A program made the position numbers and the translations under genes. From a virus, in the IMG/VR virus record IMGVR_UViG_3300042691_008829, positions 1-30,373 of that record: a DNA stretch of 30,373 bases; one strand, 5' to 3'. The notes beneath the pieces were generated by a model. The model was not told the DNA's origin, did no database searches, and saw only the letters and a list, made by a program, of their open reading frames with translations. Positions 30,210 to 30,373 of the stretch are shown piece after piece; positions within the stretch are counted from its first letter, which is position 1; every line of letters begins with the position of its first letter.

Positions 30210-30220
30210 CCATCTATAAT
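30192..30220 (+). promoter_or_regulatory. Perfect sigma70-type promoter before tRNA-Arg
   Basis: TTGACA (30192-30197), a 17-base spacer and TATAAT (30215-30220): exact consensus in every position. It points towards tRNA-Arg, about 80 bases ahead. Confidence 0.88.
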
Positions 30221-30226
30221 ACTCTC

Positions 30227-30306
30227 ATAGGCAAAGGGGGTCCAAACCTCTTGTAAGACCTGCCCCTCCCATGCCTCTCAACGATGCACAAACAGGGAGG
30301 TCCCTT
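30227..30306 (+). other. Untranslated leader before tRNA-Arg
   Basis: A non-coding leader with GC-rich blocks: CCTCCC (30265-30270) pairs with GGGAGG (30295-30300), and an upstream GGGGG run could pair with CCCC near 30263. No ORF of note. Probably the 5' trailer processed from the tRNA transcript. Confidence 0.4.
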
Positions 30307-30373
30307 GCCTCAGTAACTCAGTGGACTAGAGTATCCGCCTTCTAAGCGGTTAGTCGTAGGTTCGAATCCTACC
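30307..30373 (+). tRNA. tRNA-Arg(UCU), 3' end cut by window
   Basis: Acceptor strand GCCTCAG, D-arm ACTC/GAGT, anticodon stem with loop CTTCTAA (anticodon TCT), and T-arm GTAGG-TTCGAAT-CCTAC. One mismatch at the end of the anticodon stem. The 3' acceptor strand (expected CTGAGGC) lies beyond the window except for its first C. Confidence 0.9.

Overview
This window is a segment of a T4-like myovirus genome, almost certainly a marine cyanophage infecting Synechococcus or Prochlorococcus. The basis is a T4-type replication core (clamp loader gp44/gp62, RegA, DNA polymerase gp43, UvsX, helicase gp41, primase gp61, NrdA/NrdB) combined with genes typical of cyanomyoviruses: a small heat-shock protein between regA and gene 43, a MazG pyrophosphatase, two 2OG-Fe(II) oxygenases, phage tRNAs and repeat-rich structural proteins. 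Genes are tightly packed, with ATGA or short overlaps nearly everywhere. No integrase, transposon or CRISPR array is visible.

Layout. Positions 1-2548: clamp loader and RegA operon, with a Dam-type adenine methylase lying between genes 44 and 62. Positions 2549-4490: terminator, Hsp20, a combined terminator/promoter element, two tandemly duplicated small proteins and a probable ureohydrolase-fold (UPF0489-like) protein. Positions 4456-10303: gp43, UvsX, a 2OG oxygenase, gp41 and MazG as one overlapping operon. Positions 10300-11760: three small proteins, a second (PKHD-type) 2OG oxygenase, tRNA-Ala(UGC) and tRNA-Leu(UAG). Positions 11798-18326: a late region with virion-type proteins, including a nucleotidyltransferase whose N-terminus resembles the T4 capsid-targeting sequence, and a protein with repeated YEPEG(D/E)SIDE motifs. 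Positions 18336-22875: primase, nrdA, nrdB and an overlapping acidic microprotein. Positions 22922-24121: a histone-like Lys/Ala-rich probable virion protein. Positions 24229-27321: a GIY-YIG-like nuclease, then a probable lysis module with a C39-like peptidase and a GH24 lysozyme sharing the same N-terminal domain, a holin-like two-TM protein and several microproteins. Positions 27313-29312: a minus-strand operon of four envelope-directed proteins, three with Sec signal peptides. Positions 29369-30171: a promoter and structured leader, then a phage tail-lysozyme-domain protein. Positions 30192-30373: a perfect consensus sigma70-type promoter and a tRNA-Arg(UCU) cut by the window end.

Regulation. 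The motif ATAAATA (T4 gp55-type late promoter) lies 20-40 bp upstream of six presumed late genes, including the minus-strand operon. Host-like TTGACA-17-TATAAT promoters occur at other sites, three of them interlocked with terminator-like hairpins. The best candidates for undescribed biology are the minus-strand secreted-protein operon, the lysis module built on a shared N-terminal domain, the putatively capsid-targeted nucleotidyltransferase, and the combined terminator/promoter elements.
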